Assembly: GCA_036500965.1 (NCBI GenBank)
Contig: DASYBC010000074.1
Span: 1 to 64,000, forward strand
Direction: 5' to 3'
Length of the DNA stretch: 64,000 nt
From: AP-15 sp036500965
GTDB taxonomy: Bacteria; Pseudomonadota; Alphaproteobacteria; ATCC43930; CGMCC-115725
The position numbers were made by a program, and so were the translations under genes. Of the stretch, positions 61,012-64,000 are shown one piece after another; within the stretch, counting starts at the first letter, position 1, and every line of letters starts with the position of its first letter. The notes beneath the pieces are model-generated. The model made no database searches. It was not told the DNA's origin and was given only the letters and a program-made list of their open reading frames with translations.

Positions 61012-63198
61012 TTATTCGCCGCGCCGGTCCTTGGCAGAGGCGGCGGGGGCGAGGCCGGGTGGGTGGATCGGGTTGGCGTAGCTCGCCTTGATCAGGGTCA
61101 GGGTCTGCTCTTCCTTGCTCATGCGCGAAAAGGCGGCGGCGAGATCGTCGGGCGATGCTCCGCTGGCGCCGGCCCCCCAATCCTGCTGCTTGGAGACCGC
61201 AGCCACGCTTTTGCTGACGGTCAGCGGCGGCAGTGGCGTGCGCGCGATGTCCTCGACCCGCTTTGACAGCTGGTCGAGGCGCGGCACGATCTCGGACAGG
61301 GTCGCGATCAGCGCCGCCTTTTCTGCCCGTTCGCCGGCCAACATCTTGGCCAGATTGCCCGCCGCGGCCTTGCCGGTCTCGAATTCGGTCCCCTGCCATT
61401 CCGCCTCGGGGACGAAACCGGCCGCATCGCATTTGGCGCCGGCAGCGACCAGGTGGTCATGCGCCTCAGCAAGGCGCTGCAAGGTTTCCTGCGAATGGCG
61501 CGCCCCGGCCTTGACCGCGGCGCATAATGCTCCGCCGGTCAGCTTCCCGATGCAGTCATGCGCGACATCCATCAGCGCCTGATGCCCGGACCCGCGCTTG
61601 CCCAGCGCCGCGGCGATCATCTCGAGCACGCCCTCCGAGACGGCCGAAGCAGAGTTCTGAGACGGGTCAACCGCGGCATTCGCGCTGGGACGGTATTCGC
61701 GCGCGGGCGGCCGGACCATCGGCGCCGGGATTTCGGGGTTGCGACCCGTATTGGCCGTGGTCCCCTCGCTTGGAGCGGCACCCGCCGCCTTTAGCGCGTC
61801 GCGCGCCTGGCCGAGCCGGCTCTTTTCGGCAAACAGCAATCCGTCCATTCCAATGCATTTATCCACCGCGTGATAGGCGAGGTCGAGCAGCGCCTGGTCC
61901 CCGACGCTATGCTTCGACTTGGCGATTAGCCCAGCGGCGAATTTTTGCAGCTTCGGGCCGCGGACCCGGCACAGATCGGCCACATGGGCGGTCCCCGCCG
62001 TGCCGGCCGCCATGGTCAGAACCTCCTCCATGTCCGGGCCACCAGGAGCGCCGCTGATCTCCGTGTCGTCCAGGATCTCTTCGGTCTCTTCGGCCACCAA
62101 AGCATTAAGAAACCCGCACAGCTCGGCGATGATTGCCTGAAGCCGCGCCGGCTGGGGCGAATCGTCGCCTTCCATCGCCGCTTCGACGGCGAGGCTGTCC
62201 TCAAGCCAATCCAGGTCGAGAATGATGCGGGCAACATGGCCGACATCCCACAGCGCCTTGGTCAGTGCGACCTGCGCCGAGTTCCGTCCGGCCTTGTTTC
62301 CCTCGTCGGCCGCGTGCGGCCCGTCGTTGTCGATCTTCTCCTTCCATGCGGCGACGATGCGCGCTTTGATCTGGTCGAGCTGCGCCGTCGTGTAGCGCTG
62401 CGCGTTGCTCGGGCGGTTGATAAAATTCCACGCGGCCCGGATGTGTCTTTCGGTATCGATCGGGTAGCGCTTCTTGCCGTCTGCCTGATAGCCCGGATCG
62501 GCATAGTCGACCGCGCCGTAAGCGGCGTCTCCCCCAGTCGTGCTCTGAGCCTTTTCGAGCACCCCTTCAGCGGTTGCAATGGCGCTTCGCGCCGCGGCAA
62601 TTAGCTCCGCCCCAGACCCCTTGCTGTCGCTCGACCGGGCGAAACCGGCGAATGGCGCTTGCTGGTCCTGACATTTCAGCGCATCGGCCTTGGCCAGGTG
62701 GCGGTGCTCGGGCACGCCGCAGGCCCAGACTTGCATCGGCGGATTTTTGAACCGGGTCTCTGGCATCAGCGATGCTCCTGCGGCTTTCCAATAGTCGAAC
62801 ACCGCCTCGGGATTGGCCGGGCGATCGACCAGCGAAATTTCGTTGAGGACCAGGCCGGTGATCGTCTTGAAGTCGGCCGGATCGCGCTGGGTCACGAGGC
62901 CGCCGATCGAGTAGCCTTTGTAGACGCCCTCGATCACCTTCTGCCAAGCCTGGTCATCGACGATCCGAGCACCGACATAAAGGCCCTTGTCATCGACCGC
63001 AGCCTCCCTGGCGACGCCAACCGCTGAGAGCTGGTGCATCTCGCGGATATTGGCAAACCGCATATAGTCGCCGAGCGCCGCGATCAGCGCTTCTCGCCTT
63101 ACGACCTCACCCTGGTCATCGCGCGCTTCAGTCGAGGCATATCCCCACACCTCGCGCCTATCCGCATCGACCTTCGCGATCGGCAGGTAGATTTTCAT
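61012..63198 (-). CDS. XkdF-type prohead protease fused to a scaffold-like region
   Basis: 728 residues. The N-terminal 165 residues match the XkdF serine protease family: MKIYLPIAKVDADRREVWGYASTEARDDQGEVV, MRFANIREMHQLSAVGVA, GVYKGYSIGGLVT, and ITGLVLNEISLVDRPANPEAVFDYWKA. At about 250-320 is a DUF6582-like helical unit (KKRYPIDTERHIRAAWNFINRP, YTTAQLDQIKARIVAAWKEKI). The rest is Ala-rich helix with repeats of DLAYHAVDKC.G / DVAHDCIGKL.GG and a coiled coil before the C-terminus, suited to scaffolding. ATG 63198. Confidence 0.78.
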   Translation of the reverse strand: MKIYLPIAKVDADRREVWGYASTEARDDQGEVVRREALIAALGDYMRFANIREMHQLSAVGVAREAAVDDKGLYVGARIVDDQAWQKVIEGVYKGYSIGGLVTQRDPADFKTITGLVLNEISLVDRPANPEAVFDYWKAAGASLMPETRFKNPPMQVWACGVPEHRHLAKADALKCQDQQAPFAGFARSSDSKGSGAELIAAARSAIATAEGVLEKAQSTTGGDAAYGAVDYADPGYQADGKKRYPIDTERHIRAAWNFINRPSNAQRYTTAQLDQIKARIVAAWKEKIDNDGPHAADEGNKAGRNSAQVALTKALWDVGHVARIILDLDWLEDSLAVEAAMEGDDSPQPARLQAIIAELCGFLNALVAEETEEILDDTEISGAPGGPDMEEVLTMAAGTAGTAHVADLCRVRGPKLQKFAAGLIAKSKHSVGDQALLDLAYHAVDKCIGMDGLLFAEKSRLGQARDALKAAGAAPSEGTTANTGRNPEIPAPMVRPPAREYRPSANAAVDPSQNSASAVSEGVLEMIAAALGKRGSGHQALMDVAHDCIGKLTGGALCAAVKAGARHSQETLQRLAEAHDHLVAAGAKCDAAGFVPEAEWQGTEFETGKAAAGNLAKMLAGERAEKAALIATLSEIVPRLDQLSKRVEDIARTPLPPLTVSKSVAAVSKQQDWGAGASGASPDDLAAAFSRMSKEEQTLTLIKASYANPIHPPGLAPAASAKDRRGE

Positions 63199-63312
63199 GA
63201 TGCGATTTCTAGCCTTTGGTTTCGCGAGGCGGCAGCGGCCGTCAGCCGCCACCGCCGCGCTTCTGGTATTGGAGCCTGGGCCATCGTGTCCCGGCCCAGT
63301 TGTCCGAGGTGC

Positions 63313-63690
63313 TCAGGGGCCGGGCGGCGCGCACAGCACCGTCGAGTTGAGCTTCAGCACCCGGCCGTCGCTGAGATTGGCGGTTGCCTCGAGGACATAG
63401 GTGCCGCCAATGGCCGAGGCCGGCATGCCGCCGACCGTAGCCACAGAGAAGAATCCCACCATGGTCTGCAGTGAGCCGTCGAGCGGTGAGCGCAGCTGGA
63501 TCTGGGTCTGTGCCGATGCCGACAGAATTCGTGCTTGCGGTGTCGCATCTGTTGCCGTCTGGTACGGTGCCAGCGCGCAAGTCCAGCTCGTCGACAGGAT
63601 CGTCGTGGCGCCCATATCAGCAGTGAAGTCGAAAGCGAAATTGTCGATTTCGTTCGGTTCTATTGGATCGAAGGCGGCGGGCAGGCGCAT
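63313..63690 (-). CDS. Small beta-rich phage protein
   Basis: 125 residues: MRLPAAFDPIEPNEIDNFAFDFTADMGATTILSTSWTCAL, then YVLEATANLSDGRVLKLNSTVLC. Reads as an Ig-like strand set (as in phage proteins that decorate heads), no specific family named. AGGAG lies 8 bases before the ATG. Confidence 0.65.
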   Translation of the reverse strand: MRLPAAFDPIEPNEIDNFAFDFTADMGATTILSTSWTCALAPYQTATDATPQARILSASAQTQIQLRSPLDGSLQTMVGFFSVATVGGMPASAIGGTYVLEATANLSDGRVLKLNSTVLCAPPGP

Positions 63691-63691
63691 C

Positions 63692-64000
63692 TCAATTTCT
63701 CCTGACCAGGCGAACTCGGCCCGGCGTCTCGAGCAACCGGGTCCGACCAGGGCCTGATTCCAGCGACAGCAACGACGCAGGCGGCGCTCCTCGCCCTTCC
63801 AGTGGCAGCATCGCATCAGCGAGAATCGTTGCTCCGGTCCCCAGCCACTCGGTCAAGCCGCGCTCGTCGCGCACAAGCGCAGCAAGCGCTTCCGCCATCA
63901 ATGCCGCAGCGCCGGAAGCTGTCGTCAGCCATTCGGCGGAGGCTTCAGTCGCAAGCAACAACAAAGCGACGGTCTCGGCGGGGGCGCTCAGCTCCCCGCA
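63692..64000 (-). CDS. Phage protein, 5' part beyond the window
   Basis: The frame is open from 64000 to the stop at 63692 (about 102 residues visible): LSAPAETVALLLLATEASAEWLTTASGAAALMAEALAALV, then GRTRLLETPGRVRLVRRN. No stop or start bounds it on the right, so it is probably partial; a TTG at 63964 could also start it. The stop lies one base from the next start. Confidence 0.5.
   Translation of the reverse strand, partial: CGELSAPAETVALLLLATEASAEWLTTASGAAALMAEALAALVRDERGLTEWLGTGATILADAMLPLEGRGAPPASLLSLESGPGRTRLLETPGRVRLVRRN

Overview
The window reads as chromosome of a GC-rich alphaproteobacterium carrying part of a tailed-phage (or gene-transfer-agent-like) structural cluster. The pointers to Alphaproteobacteria are a GTTC-N7-GTTC LexA box in front of an imuA-imuB-dnaE2 mutagenesis cassette, an aa3-type cytochrome oxidase subunit IV, the block DUF2066 / CDP-alcohol phosphotransferase / Hda / ppk / ppx / rnd (an order I associate with Rhodospirillales-like genomes), and several families of short palindromic repeats common in that class. 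No rRNA, tRNA, integrase, transposase or CRISPR array was found, so the lineage below class level is not settled.

Layout. 1-380: three palindromic repeats. 0.4-7.1 kb: DUF427, YidB-like and DUF2382 (general stress type) proteins, a decayed GloVer-repeat gene, comEC, and an aerolysin-like pore-former with a lectin-like front. 7.2-10.3 kb: a class III aminotransferase; in its upstream gap a micro-ORF with a 15-nt perfect Shine-Dalgarno and its own terminator; then a MetE-like protein. 10.3-16.7 kb: SOS-controlled imuA-imuB-dnaE2, all three genes carrying in-frame palindromic repeats. 16.9-23.1 kb: small redox and metabolic genes, purN, oxidase subunit IV. 23.2-31.7 kb: DUF2066, CDP-alcohol transferase, hda, polyphosphate kinase and exopolyphosphatase, RNase D. 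31.9-35.2 kb: an arginine-rich leader peptide, then argD-argF-hslO. 35.2-45.6 kb: nitroreductase, panB, CnbZ-like protein, alkB, an AT-rich DUF4145 island, LLM monooxygenase / Rid / amidase, an MBL hydrolase and a CobW GTPase.

45.7-64 kb: a phage morphogenesis cluster transcribed leftward. In transcription order it holds small head genes, an XkdF-type protease fused to scaffold, a terminator, the major capsid protein, two small proteins, a head-tail connector (frameshifted), HK97 gp10-like, DUF3168 tail terminator, tail tube, a G/GT-like pair, tape measure, DUF2460, a glycosyltransferase, DUF2163, NlpC/P60, a tail-tip protein, and small membrane/lipoproteins with a holin-like gene. Many neighbours overlap as ATGA or TGATG, which implies translational coupling. 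The cluster continues past the right edge; portal, terminase and integrase are not in view, and no endolysin was recognised.

The most interesting regulatory candidate is at 31.9-32.05 kb. A 27-codon ORF with a strong RBS holds eight Arg codons and ends in three consecutive CGA codons and a stop. The nine bases overlapping that stop are a perfect reverse complement of the argD Shine-Dalgarno region. A ribosome stalled on the Arg codons would cover the anti-SD and free argD, which is the layout expected for translational attenuation of arginine synthesis.
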